Below the pieces are notes generated by a model that saw only the letters and a list, made by a program, of their open reading frames with translations, did no database searches and was not told the origin of the DNA. Source: Prosapia bicincta (taxonomy: Eukaryota > Arthropoda > Insecta > Hemiptera > Cercopidae). From it: a stretch of DNA of 64,000 nucleotides. Position numbers and translations under genes: made by a program. This document shows, in pieces, positions 1 to 11,034 of the stretch. The stretch is taken from NCBI GenBank assembly GCA_036971475.1, contig JBAIZL010000002.1:46115229-46179228 (forward strand). Reading direction: 5' to 3'. Position 1 is the stretch's first letter; every line of letters begins with the position of its first letter.

Positions 1-1497
1 AACGCAATGAGCACCTTACCATTCTGACGTGAGACCCTTGGCAAACACGAAATTACTATGAAAAGAACGCAATGAGCACCTTACCATTCTGAGGTGAGAC
101 CCTTGACAAACACGAAATTACTATGAAAAGAACGCAATGAGCACCTTACCATTCTGAGGTGAGACCCTTGGCAAACACGAAATTACTATGAAAAGAAGGC
201 AATGAGCACCTTACCATTCTGAGGTGAGACCCTTGGCAAACACGAAATTACTATGAGAAGAACGCAATGAGTACCTTACCATTCTGAGGTGAGACCCTTG
301 GCAAACACGAAATTACTATGAAAAGAACGCAATGAGCATCTTACCATTCTGAGGCGAGACCCTTGGCAAACACGAAATTACTATGAAAAGAACGCAATGA
401 GCATCTTACCATTCTGAGGCGAGACCCTTGGCAAATATGAAATTACTATGAAAAGAACGCCATGAACACCTTACCATTCTGAGGTGAGACCCTTAGCAAA
501 CACGAAATTACTATGAAAAGAACGCAATGAAACACCTTACCATTCTGAGATGAGACCCTTGGCAAACACGAAATTACTATGAAATGAACGCAATGAACAC
601 TTTACCATTCTGAGGTGAGACCCTTGGCAAACACGAAATTACTATGAAAAGAACGCAATGAGCACCTTACCATTCTGAGGTGAGACCCTTGACAAACACG
701 AAATTACTATGAAAAGAACGCAATGAGCACCTTACCATTCTTAGGTGAGACCCTTGGCAAACACGAAATTACTATGAAAAGAAGGCAATGAGCACCTTAC
801 CATTCTGAGGTGAGACCCTTGGCAAACACGAAATTACTATGAGAAGAACGCAATGAGTACCTTACCATTCTGAGGTGAGACCCTTGGCAAACACGAAATT
901 ACTATGAAAAGAACGCAATGAGCATCTTACCATTCTGAGGCGAGACCCTTGGCAAACACGAAATTACTATGAAAAGAACGCAATGAGCATCTTACCATTC
1001 TGAGGCGAGACCCTTGGCAAATATGAAATTACTATGAAAAGAACGCCATGAGCACCTTACCATTCTGAGGTGAGACCCTTAGCAAACACGAAATTACTAT
1101 GAAAAGAACGCAATGAAACACCTTACCATTCTGAGATGAGACCCTTGGCAAACACGAAATTACTATGAAATGAACGCAATGAACACTTTACCATTCTGAG
1201 GTGAGACCCTTGGCAAACACGAAATTACTATGAAAAGAACGCAATGAGCATCTTACCATTCTGAGGTGATACCCTTGGCAAACACGAAATTACTATGAGA
1301 AGAACGCAATGAGTACCTTACCATTCTGAGGTGAGACCCTTGGCAAACACGAAATTACTATGAAAAGAACGCAATGAGCATCTTACCATTCTGAGGCGAG
1401 ACCCTTGGCAAATATGAAATTACTATGAAAAGAACGCCATGAACACCTTACCATTCTGAGGTGAGACACTTGGCAAACATGAAGTTGCTATAAGATG
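1..1497. repeat. 65-bp minisatellite with 9-unit higher-order repeat
   Basis: About 23 head-to-tail units of 65 bp (unit starts at 1, 66, 131, 196, 261, 326, 391, 456, 521, 587, 652 and so on), the unit at 521 being 66 bp. Unit variants recur in a fixed order: an ordered set of nine units from 66 to 651 is repeated almost base for base at 652-1237, a shift of exactly 586 bp. A third, contracted pass (1238-1497) skips several variants. 65 is not a multiple of 3 and no reading frame persists, so this is non-coding satellite DNA. The array is cut by the window start, so its full length is unknown. Confidence 0.97.
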
Positions 1498-1740
1498 AAC
1501 ACAATAAACCCCTTACCATCTGGGAGGAGAACCTTGGAAAACATGAAATTAATATGAGAACAACCCAATACACACCTTACCACAATAGGGGTAAAATTCT
1601 TGTTAAAGATGTAATTACATGGAAAAGAAATCAATAAATACATTTACTCTAAAGTAATTAGACACTTGCCAGAGAAGTAATTACATTGAAAAGGACCTAA
1701 ATAAACCTTGCTACAAGGGGTCAGACCCCTGCCAGATATA
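1498..1740. repeat. Decayed edge of the 65-bp minisatellite
   Basis: Three to four further units can still be aligned by eye to the 65-bp repeat (recurring 'ccttacca', 'cttg...aaa.atgaaatta' and 'aaaag' positions), but each is more diverged than the one before. By about 1740 the similarity is lost. This is the array's inner boundary. Confidence 0.8.
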
Positions 1741-3534
1741 GAGTTAACCCAAATACAATACGACTAATCTTATAAATATTAATACAAAATTAAATACAAT
1801 TTTGTGTGGAACAGAAAACATTGTAATGAATAAGATTTTTAAGCAAATACGAATTTAATGAGTTTCTTCAAAGCCAATTTAATTGGAGGAAACATAATTA
1901 AAAAAATAATTTTAATCGAACTTTAATCTCTTCAATGTAAGTGTCACCTATATTTTTATTCTTGCCCCAAGTAAAAGCTCAAAGTCAAAGAATTGCTTTT
2001 TATAATAACAAAGAGTACATTTAAAAACATATTCATGAGGGTTTAATAAATCAACTTCACGTTGCTTTGTAATTCAATGTCGTTGTTGTCCTAAGAATAT
2101 TTGTATGTAGTTAATTCTGCGACACCCTTAGCCTTGTCACTTTGTTATATTCTAACCCATACTGCTAGTACTCAGACTTTTTTATATTTGAGTCTAAAAC
2201 GAATATAATTTTTGAAATAGTTTCATAGTCATTGTCTGATTAAGTTTAAATTTGGGAAGTTTGTGTTTCTTTGTAAGGTTTTATGGAGAAAATTCTGAAA
2301 AATGGTATTTAATACCTGAGCAAGTTAAGAATTATAATGTAATTAAACATTACATTTGTTTTGAGTTCATTTACATAACAATTGTGCAACACGTGTGGAA
2401 TTGTTATGAGTTGTGTAAATATTTTTGCCAAAACAAACGAAAAGAGAACGTGAATGCGCTCAATAATGCGTAAGGGAAGCATTAATTTTGCATAAATAAG
2501 CATTTACGTCCCACGTCAATTACAAGGATAAATATCTCTTCAAATTCTAAAGAGACATATCTCCTAAAGTATTCTTCTTCTTCTGTCGAAACTCTTTGTA
2601 ACGCCGCCCGTATAAGGAACCACGCATAAATAAACCGTAACCTATCGTTCATTGAACTCATTTTTTTGTTTTTATCAAAGTTGACAATTTTAATTAATTT
2701 CTATTATTTTGAAATGTTGATACGAAAAAGTGTCTCCTATCTGCGCTAGAACCTTCTACCGGCGACAATTAGATGATGTCATCGTTTAGTGACACACTTA
2801 TTCGTTTTCTGCTATTTATTATTAAGTTTCTGAATTTAAAATAAAATTAAATATTTTAAATTTGTATTTTTTTTCGAATACTGTTCAGGAGTTTTAATAT
2901 AAAATAGTCGTTCATTTTGTCTAGTCAAAACGCATTCAGATATTTCACTAGATTGAAAAAAAGTTATACATTTTGCCGTATTTCATAACGACAAAATAGA
3001 TGTGATCAATATTGCCGTAAAGAATTTAAATTTTTAAAAACATTAAAAAAATTTAAAAATTTAAATAATATACCTTACACCTTTTCGGAACTTGTATGTT
3101 GCTAATGTGAAACTATATAGCAGTATATAATATCCTGTAGTAGGACTTATTTTCATTTCAAATTAAAATGTAGTTTTCGGTGTATCAAATAGTAAACTCC
3201 ATTCACAACAACCGCTCGTCCTCATTAGAGATCAAGTAAATGCTACTACATGGAAGGTTTTATATAGTACCGACGTGTTTTATGTTTACTTAAAGTATTA
3301 TAAGTGTATACGTGTAGATAAAGTTGAAAACGGAAATAAAGAATATCGATATTAAACATCGATAGCTACAGTTGAAGATAGAAATAAATAATATCGATAT
3401 TAAATATGAATAATTAATACATGTCTGAGTGTTATGGAAAAGCCAGTCTATAGTACTTTTATATAATTCCCAACCACAATTCATGTATTAGACGTTAAAT
3501 ACAAAACTCTTCTGGCAGTATTTATTTTTAACAA
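1741..3534. other. AT-rich DNA, no gene recognised
   Basis: No coding region, tandem array or transposon end that I recognise. Short open stretches at 2252-2503 and 3290-3484 have AT-driven composition and no domain, so I do not call them genes. A slightly GC-richer patch at 2725-2810 is unidentified. Confidence 0.5.
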
Positions 3535-3745
3535 TGCACACCCACAGCGTGTACCGCATCCCTGTGCTATAGAACCTGGAGTGGCTGCTGTGTGGTATTG
3601 AAGTCATGGATGTCGAATACCTTCAAGATTATACAGCACTGAACCGGCTTCAGGATATCAACAGTCCCTCTTCAAGAAAGCACATCTCTATTGGTCGGCG
3701 CGTAGCCAAATGGCTCAACTACCAAGGGTGAGAGTTGGCTAGTAA
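3535..3745. other. GC-richer block, possible old exon or repeat fragment
   Basis: About 210 bp of clearly higher G+C than its surroundings. On the + strand, 3606-3745 reads without a stop for some 45 codons. On the - strand a frame also reads open over 3570-3690. I recognise neither protein. A fragment of a transposon or a retroposed exon would explain the composition, but no family can be named. Confidence 0.3.
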
Positions 3746-3856
3746 GTAACTGATATAATATCACGACTCATTTCATTTCGTAGAAGTGGCATCAGATGAT
3801 AGTTAACATGAGGTTTGGCCAGTAGTTTAAGTTAATGTATAGGTCATATATATTGT

Positions 3857-3877
3857 ACACACACACAGACACACAGA

Positions 3878-3926
<49 letters not shown>

Positions 3927-3932
3927 GCGCGC

Positions 3933-3963
<31 letters not shown>

Positions 3964-3982
3964 AACACACGCACGTGCACAC
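3857..3982. repeat. Compound (CA)n/(CG)n microsatellite
   Basis: Imperfect (AC)n with GACAC interruptions, then a CGCGCG core, ACGC units and more (AC)n. Low-complexity translations on the minus strand are artefacts. Confidence 0.97.
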
Positions 3983-4667
3983 ACCGGGGCTAGTTTTTAA
4001 CTTTGGTTTTAATGTTTTGATACGGTTACACCCTAATAAATTAGTTACAGCCTATGCAAATTCTTTTGACGTAATAACGTAAAAAAAACATTATAATAAA
4101 AATCAAGGCATATGCGAATGAAATATTAGTGTAGATCCTATTACAATAGTATAATAACAATTAGGGTTATACGGCTTAGGGTTATATTAAAGTAATACTA
4201 TTATAAAAAAAATCTGTTTAATATAAATTGTGATAAGTGATTACTCTTATAAATACCATATATATGCCTCTAATTATATTACGTTGGATTAATCCTCATG
4301 TAATTTCATTTTTTACCTGTTTTCAACGGTTTTGTTTTGCTTGTTTGATAAAATCTTCAATTATATTTGTAGGAGCATTATTTCTAAAACTGTTTTAACA
4401 TCAAATGTGTCTTGGATAACAAAATACTAGAAATGTTTTGAAAATATCATTTTGAAGCATTATTAGACTTTCTAATCTATGCAAAATAAATGATTAAGAA
4501 CCCAATTTTTAAAGTTTATTAATAAATTTATGAATATAATTAAAAACATCAAAGTATTTTTTTTTAAAATTTTAATACAAGTTTAGAATTAAAGAGTTCT
4601 CGAATGTGTGTTTATAATTTAAAAAACTTCATTTATTTCATTACATTTCATTACAATAAACCTAATT

Positions 4668-5259
4668 CAATCAAAAGTTCAATCAACCTAATAAAGAACA
4701 ACAAATATTGCATCATATTAAATTTTATATATTATACTACATGGACAGTATTCCAAAGCTAGAGACGTTTAATGTACGAGATAGAAAATATAGTATAGTC
4801 TACATTCCAATTTTTTTAGTAGGCTCATTTTAAAGACAATTTTTTGCTATCAGGGTTAACCTAAATGAACAGATAAGTTTATGTTTAACGACAAAGAATT
4901 GTTTGGCGAACTGCATATGGGTCTATTTACGTAGGTGTCTAAACATTGAGGAACTACAATTTTCAATCAAAAGTTCATTCAACCTAATAAAGAACAACAA
5001 ACATTGCATCATATTAAATTTTATATATTATACTACATGGACAGTATTCCAAAGCTAGAGACGTTTAATGTACGAGATAGAAAATATAGTATAGTCTACA
5101 TTTCCATTTTTTTAGTAGGCTCATTTTAAAGAAAGATTTTTGCTATCAGGGTTAACCTAAATGAACAGATAAGTTTATGTTTAACGACAAAGAATTGTTT
5201 GGCGAACTGCATATGGGTCTATTTAAGTAGGTGTCTAAGCATTGAGGAACTACAATTTT
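4668..5259. repeat. 296-bp tandem duplication
   Basis: Copy 1 spans 4668-4963 and copy 2 spans 4964-5259, directly abutting and of equal length. I see roughly eight substitutions and no indels, so about 97% identity: a fairly recent segmental tandem duplication. Neither copy holds a convincing reading frame. The flanks differ immediately outside (AATT before copy 1, ATTAAAAAAAT after copy 2). Confidence 0.95.
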
Positions 5260-7230
5260 ATTAAAAAAATAATTATTATTTCTGAACAAATATTGTCTTT
5301 GTGTGGCTTCCCCTCCCAGTCTGACCCCGAGATAAGAGTGTCGAGGAACAATCATGCTTTGTGGGTATGGACGCGTCGACTTCAACCAATGTTCACTGAT
5401 ATAGAGATTTGAATATCCAGTTGCGCCAGTTTAAAAAAAAAACCTTTTATTAATATTAAACGTTAACAGATATTTACCTAATTGTTCAGGTTGGATTTCT
5501 CTTCTAGTGATGAACATTCAACACGGGAAAAATATATTTTTACTTACAAAAAATAATTATATTTATAGTTGTTCAATCTGGCAGCGTAGATGTGCTTATG
5601 TTTTTGTCTATCATCTGATTACATTGATTAAAAATAATGGTCTTAAACAATACTTGAAACTAAATAGCAAAATTCCTCATTTCCTGAAGTGTAATAAAAG
5701 CGTATGTTTAAGGTATTATTTATAAAATGTAAGTTAAAATTTATTCATTATTAAAACAATAATTACCATCTTGAATTTTGTAGACCATTACGTTCGCTGA
5801 AACTTAATTAACCATTTTTGCATTAGTTTATGACTATCCGAACTAATGTAAAAGTGATTTAATAATTAAAAGATGATTATAATTCGTTCCCTTAAAATCA
5901 TACGAAATAAAACACAACTATAACAATATAGTCATTAAAAATTTTATTTATGCTTTTCCACATTATGTTAACAAAGACAATATCGTTAAAAGATTTAAGT
6001 TGCTATCCCCTCGTTTGTTTTCTCAAATTAGAATTAATTTATAATCGAGCTTTGGCTCCTTTTACTTGATTTGAAAACATGAATGTTTTCACTAAAAAAC
6101 GAAACAAATTATTTATTTACTTTTCATCGAAAAAACCGTTCCAACATAACTAGCACTGATATGGACAAACGTCGATAATTTTATTGTAAAGTATCTTAGA
6201 AAAGTAAGATTTAGCCTAAGATGTTTCCCTTTAAGTAACAAGTTTGGACAGTTTAAATCAAACCCTAGTACGTCCACAGTTTCATAATATGTAAAAACCC
6301 TTCTTTGTAGTAGGCTACATTTTTTGGGAAAACCGTTTTAGAAGATGTATCTCTTATTCAACTCAGACCTCTTGAGACTGTTGCGAATAACTACGTCAAA
6401 TGTGATTTGTATTATGATTGTGTTGTAAATTGAGTGTTGAGTGTAATTTTGAAGTCGAAACAATTTAAAATTCAATTTCACCTTAGCAAATTTTATGTCA
6501 ATGTAAATAATATATATGTTAATGTGAATAGGTACACACAATTAGTCCAAGTTACAGACGTAAGCAAGCAATATGGACAAATAATATTTATAAAACAAAA
6601 ACATTCTACTCTATCATTTGTAACGTAAATAATATAATCAACTTAACTTATATATTGTATTATATGATGAATATTATAGTTTATAGCATATTGTTGTAGT
6701 ATATAAATCGAGATTGATGAACTTTATATTTATATAGTTGGAATGTTTGATAAACGTGAGTTAATAATTTTGTGAAACCATCAACTTATAGAGATGTAAA
6801 TTTCATTGGTAATTTGAAGTAGTTGGACACATATAGAACCCGTTAATCACCTTTAACAATAAACAAGCACAGAAGTACAATGAAAGACAATAAACACACA
6901 GGAGCAATAATAAATACAAAGTTGCAATCTGGCAAAAAGTATTAATACCTGCTTATTTATTATTAACTTTTTCAACAAACAAAAACTGTCAAAACGCACA
7001 CGATAGTACTCAGGAATAGACTAAATACGTTAAATACTTAAAAAATATCTTTTGTTTCAAAAGCCGAGTAACATTATCGTAACTAGAAAATAATAAATAG
7101 AATTTACATAGTTTTACATGGATGTTACTTTTCTCATTTCATCGCATATTTTATAAAAATGGAATAGTATTTTGAAAATACCGTTAAGAATTATATGCCT
7201 TTTAAATTCCTTCTATTATTCTCTCACTCT

Positions 7231-7232
<2 letters not shown>
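5260..7232. other. AT-rich DNA, one dispersed repeat copy
   Basis: Nothing recognisable apart from the dispersed repeat at 5774-5842, listed separately. Open stretches of 60-77 codons here are AT-rich and lack any domain. Confidence 0.5.
5774..5842 (-). repeat. Dispersed repeat copy 1 (possible PLE 3' tail)
   Basis: Aligns over about 70 bp, at roughly 75% identity, with 10211-10286. Shared blocks include 'ttgaa..ttgtag.ccatt', 'ttcg.tgaa.ctta' and 'ttatga.catccgaac'. The second copy lies just 3' of a Penelope-like coding remnant in the minus orientation, so this copy may be a 3'-tail fragment of the same family. It has no coding sequence of its own. Confidence 0.6.

Positions 7233-7275
<43 letters not shown>
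7233..7275. repeat. (TA)n microsatellite
   Basis: About 21 uninterrupted TA dinucleotides. Confidence 0.98.
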
Positions 7276-7279
<4 letters not shown>

Positions 7280-7837
7280 TCATGTGCAAATTGTCAATCG
7301 TTAAAAAAATACGTTTTTATCCATCCAGTCATTTTCAAAAACATTTTTTAAAACCTATAGTGGAAGATAATTGATGTGAATAAGGTTTAAAAATATAAAT
7401 AAGATGTGATAAATAACAAATATTTATCCAATAATTAAATTATAAAAGATTTGTAGGGTTTAGAGGGATTCAAACTGTGAATATTCATGATCAAAGTCTA
7501 ATGCGCATTGGGACTGGGGCAACTTTCCAATAGCTAGAAATCAATTCAAAAGACTTATATGAATTTTCCCCCTACCTGGTTGTCGTCGAAACCATAGTAC
7601 AGCCTTTAACTGTTGCCCTGGTTACCAGAAAATATCATAAATAGTGCTATAGGGTTAAAAAATATCAAGAATAAAATAAATAAACAAACGGGAAATAAAC
7701 AAACAACGTGAAAAGGAACTACGACAAAACGCAAGCGAGGATAAGAAAAAGAAAGACAAAAGCGTCAGCAAAGGTTTGCAAATGAGACATAAGCTAAGCT
7801 CCTACACATATACAAACGAAATAAAAGAGTACAGGAT

Positions 7838-8290
7838 GTGTCTCAAGTGCAGCGCGAAATTCGAATATTAGTTGATCGTCAAAGACATGATCTATTATTA
7901 AAATATGAGTCTCAAGAACAACGCGAATTACAATTACTAGAACTACAACGTAGACAAGCATTAATAATAGAAAATGAGACGCCAGAGCAACGTGAAACAC
8001 ATCATAAGATTTTCGCCGTAAATACGCAATATCAATATAAAATGAAACTAAAGTACAATGCGAAGCAAGCCAAGAAAAAGAATGTATGCAGCATTCACAC
8101 GCACTGAGAAGAGTAAATACAAACATAGCTACATTTGAAAGAGCCATAAACACATTCTGTGACGGGTACGAAACACTGGTATCCCAATTAAGTCGAAAAA
8201 TGCTATTTGACAGAAACGAAGACGAATCTCAATTGATGTCAATACAGTTTTTTGAAATACTTATTCATTACTTAAATTTAAAAAAAAGCT
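7838..8290 (+). pseudogene. Gln/Arg/Glu-rich coding remnant with ETPEQRE repeats
   Basis: An open segment at 7838-8107 encodes a hydrophilic, strongly charged peptide with two diverged copies of a short motif (ESQEQRE near residues 25-31, then ENETPEQRE near 45-53) embedded in QRR/RQR-rich sequence. A related ANET segment followed by a stop lies upstream in the same frame (about 7770-7790). Downstream the frame shifts into a second open piece at 8086-8292 that contains a cysteine-aspartate-glycine stretch. Repeats of the form ENETPEQREAR are familiar from N-terminal or linker regions of Helitron-type replication proteins and related insect transposon ORFs, so I infer a decayed transposon protein. 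There is no helicase or Rep domain here, so the family is not secure. A Helitron-type helicase remnant at 23.8 kb shows that such elements do occur in the window. Confidence 0.45.
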
Positions 8291-8547
8291 GAGGTCTCGC
8301 TCGAGTTCAAAGTGAATAACTATACGTTTGAAATTCTTGGCACTGAGGGAGCTTTTCCAAAGATAAAAATATGTTACTTAAAGATGTATATAAAATCATA
8401 AAAGAAAGATTTTTTTTGAAATAATGAAGCATTATAAAAGATCGACAGAATGAGAAATTATAGACCACCACCAGCTTCATAAATTAAAGACAAAGAAATA
8501 GAAAGTGAATAAATAGTAAGAAACAAAAATAGTAATAAAGAGATGTT

Positions 8548-8853
8548 AATATAAATACGGTATGCAAAGGAATGAGTCGGGCTTCCAAGAAAAGTTTATA
8601 TCAATACGGTATGCAAAGGAAATGAGTCGGGCTTCCAAGAAATGTTTATATCAATACGGTATTCAAAGGAATGAGTCTTGTTTCCAAGAAATGTTTATAT
8701 CAATACGGCATGCAAAGGAATGAGTCGGGCTTCCAAGAAATTTTTATATCAGTATGGGACACAAAGAAAATGAGTCGGGCTTCCAAGAAATGTTTGTATC
8801 AATACGGTATCGAAAGAAAATGAGCCGTGCTTCCAAGAAGTGTTCATATAATG
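8548..8853. repeat. Tandem array of 49-50 bp units (six copies)
   Basis: Six head-to-tail units anchored on 'gagtcgggcttccaagaa', with anchors at 8574, 8624, 8673, 8722, 8772 and 8822 (periods 50, 49, 49, 50, 50). The later units are more diverged. The alternating 49/50 spacing breaks any reading frame, although short pieces of each unit translate similarly. Confidence 0.93.
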
Positions 8854-8944
8854 TACTATAAACGTATTTAGAGCATTTCTAATTACCTATAGTATTAGGG
8901 TTCATTAAACCCCCTATTTTTTCTATTGGACAAGAACGTATTTC

Positions 8945-9018
8945 AGTGTATACCGAATTTTCGGTAATTCGAGGGAGTCTCGGTCCTATTTACCTCGAAT
9001 ATTTGAGGCTCTACTGTA
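8945..9018 (-). mobile_element. pogo/Tigger-like transposon end
   Basis: Read on the minus strand from 9016, the sequence begins CAGTAGAGCCTC immediately after a TA. It continues with GGACCGAG and CGAATTACCGAAAATTCGG blocks. This matches the layout of pogo/Tigger (Tc1/mariner superfamily) termini: CAGTAGA.CCTCG, a GGGACCG block, then repeated CCGAATA/CGAAA blocks, with a TA target duplication. A 7-bp-arm hairpin (TACCGAA/TTCGGTA) sits at the inner part. I could not find the partner end in the window, so the element's extent is unknown. Confidence 0.5.
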
Positions 9019-9540
9019 CTTCTTATTCGATTTTAGAGTGACCCAGTTTAATTTTCATTTAAGCTATGTTTAAAGTTATTTATTAGTGGTGCACTACTAT
9101 TTCTTAATGTTGCCGAAGTAAACTAATTTTTGCAATATAATGTTTTAAACTACCGTAATTTGTTTAAATTGTCGGAATCTTCTTCATGGGAAGAGAACGT
9201 ACAGCTATAAAGCTTGGATAGTCGTAGAATGTTTTGTAATTATCAAAGTAAATTACATAAAGCAACAAAGTAGGACTATTTCAGGCCTATTAGTATTACT
9301 TATTAAATTCTTTTTGGGCCTTCCCAGGCAATTACGACTTTCAATTGCTAAGCTCATGATACATGCATTTAAAACTATATCTATCGTTTTATCTAATAGT
9401 TAGTTTAAAACTAAGGAAGTACAGTATTTCTTAGTACAGTAGACAAAGTTGACTTTGTGCTATTTTTTGTTCTGAAAGTTATCTGGATAATGCTGGAAAC
9501 AGAACTTATCATAAAGTAGGTTCAAGGATGGGCAATAAAC

Positions 9541-9740
9541 AAGGGAGGACTGTGTCATGAGGACGTTTCTACGTCGAAGCGTGACTGTTTCAAATAGAGC
9601 GTGAACGTCCGTCTGTCCGTTTTACGATATAGACCATCGTTGTGTGATGAAAGCGCCGCGTATAGCGTTGTCATCTGACCGCGTACTAGGTCTACAGAAC
9701 ACATATGTTTCTTCAGCCTGACTGACAGCCTGAGCAATTA
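9541..9740 (-). other. GC-richer block with open minus-strand frame
   Basis: A 200-bp block of near 50% G+C in AT-rich surroundings, open for 60 codons on the minus strand (9737 to 9555). The peptide shows no motif I recognise. Such sharply bounded GC-rich blocks often mark a repeat or transposon fragment. I see no terminal repeats or target duplication. Confidence 0.3.
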
Positions 9741-10210
9741 CAAATTGTTAATAGAGGAGTTTAAAAAAACATATTAAACAATTTTTTTTGAACACCTTAA
9801 AGAAACTTATAAAAGTCTGAAAGATTTTATATTTTTATAAACAATTATTTATTAATAATATTTGTAAACTAAATAATATTATTATAAAAGTGTATATTTT
9901 ATTTAATGATACAGGCTATCTTATTTAGATAAATGTAAAAATGTTAAAATACAACAATAATTTATATTACTATTTTTATATAATTAAAATATAAAATTTT
10001 TGTTATATTTTCAACAATATATTCAATTAAAATATTGAATAAATTTTTAAAGACTTCACCGGGTTATAATACCCGCATGACATCAACCAGCGAACATCTT
10101 AAAACGTTTAATTCATTCTTCAGATCAATATATAACTTTATTTAACTATACAAATAATTAAAATATAAATGAAACACTATTTGATACTAGTTTTGGTACT
10201 TGTTAATAAT

Positions 10211-10286
10211 ACTCTTGAACATTGTAGTCCATTGAGTTCGGTGAATCTTAACTAATCACTTTAACATTATTTTATGACCATCCGAA
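10211..10286 (-). repeat. Dispersed repeat copy 2, next to PLE remnant
   Basis: Partner of 5774-5842. It lies between the Penelope-like coding remnant (10359-10605, minus) and AT-rich DNA, so in element orientation it sits 3' of the ORF. This position is what suggests the repeat is a PLE 3' tail. Confidence 0.6.
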
Positions 10287-10316
10287 CTTTAAATTTTGTA
10301 AATTTTTGAAAACTTA

Positions 10317-10367
10317 CTGTGACAGAACGTTTTTGATCCCTATGTGTCGATCTTCATCAGTGTCTTC
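10317..10367 (-). ncRNA. Hammerhead-like motif at PLE 3' end (degenerate)
   Basis: On the minus strand: a GACA that could pair with a later TGTC (helix I), then CTGATGA, a possible GATC/GATC stem, AAAA in place of GAAA, then ACGT and TTCTGTC. The layout matches a hammerhead ribozyme (CUGANGA, helix II, GAAA, short helix III, cleavage site, helix I), but one core G is replaced and helix II is not flush with the core. It lies directly after the PLE coding remnant. PLEs are known to carry hammerhead motifs in their terminal repeats. Probably inactive. Confidence 0.4.
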
Positions 10368-10605
10368 TGCTTGGAGATGTTGGGTTAAGCGGTGACGGTT
10401 TTAAAGGCAGGTTTTCGATAGTATCAAATAGTATGTGTGATTTTTATTGTGTTAGTTCGTTTATTATGTTTGTACATTGTATTTTTGTGTGGCTGTAAAT
10501 TTCATATTGTTCTAGTGTGTTGAGATGTGGCTCTTTTTTGTTGTGTGTTAAGATTTTTAGATTATGGTAAATGTTTGTGTATTTGTGACATGTGTTTTTA
10601 TATGA
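10359..10605 (-). pseudogene. Penelope-like element C-terminal (GIY-YIG end) remnant
   Basis: Read from 10605 downward, one frame gives a stretch ending NTLEQYEIY, with LKILTHNKK about ten residues before it, then NIINELTQ, a stop, and KSHILFDT in the same frame beyond the stop. The order LKIL..., LNTLEQYEIY, N.LN/NEL and .SHALFDT-like is that of the C-terminus of Penelope-like retroelement proteins, after the GIY-YIG nuclease core. The TAA between NELTQ and KSH is most simply a premature stop. Upstream of 10605 the frame is lost and the GIY-YIG core itself is not visible. Two stop codons (TGATGA) follow at 10354-10360 and overlap the hammerhead-like motif. This is a dead, 5'-truncated copy. 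Confidence 0.7.
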
Positions 10606-10609
10606 TTGT

Positions 10610-11030
10610 AAAATGCTGAGTTGGTTTTAGTTTGTGTTCCTCCACTCTTTGTTTAAAGTGATCAGTTATGAATAGTAATTGCACATTTACAAATAAATAA
10701 CTGCACACGAACTAAATAAAACAATATATTTTATTGTCAGTCGAGTAATTTTTTTTTTATTTTTAAGAACTTACTTTATAAAACCACTGTTTTAAAATTA
10801 AGAAGGCCTATATATTCTTATGAACATATTTTAAAAACTAGAATGAGATAAAATAATGATTAAGAGTTATATATTTGAAAGAATGAATCATTTCTTCCAA
10901 TCATTATAATTCCTTTTAATTTCACAGTAAAAACTTAATTAAAAAATATCGAGCATAATTTACTTGAATTAGTTAAACAATGATAATTGTATAATAACAG
11001 TATATGAGGCAACTATTTGCATTATGTTTT
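10610..11030. other. AT-rich DNA, nothing recognised
   Basis: No coding or repeat structure that I can support. Confidence 0.5.
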
Positions 11031-11034
11031 ACTC

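Noticed and set aside
1..1497. The regular short repeats considered as a CRISPR array
   Set aside because: The whole 65-bp unit is repeated with no unique spacers, and the genome context is eukaryotic.
7500..7630. Weak inverted similarity between 'ctggggcaac' and 'gttgccctgg'
   Set aside because: Only about 8 of 11 bases match, with no target duplication, so not a supported terminal inverted repeat.
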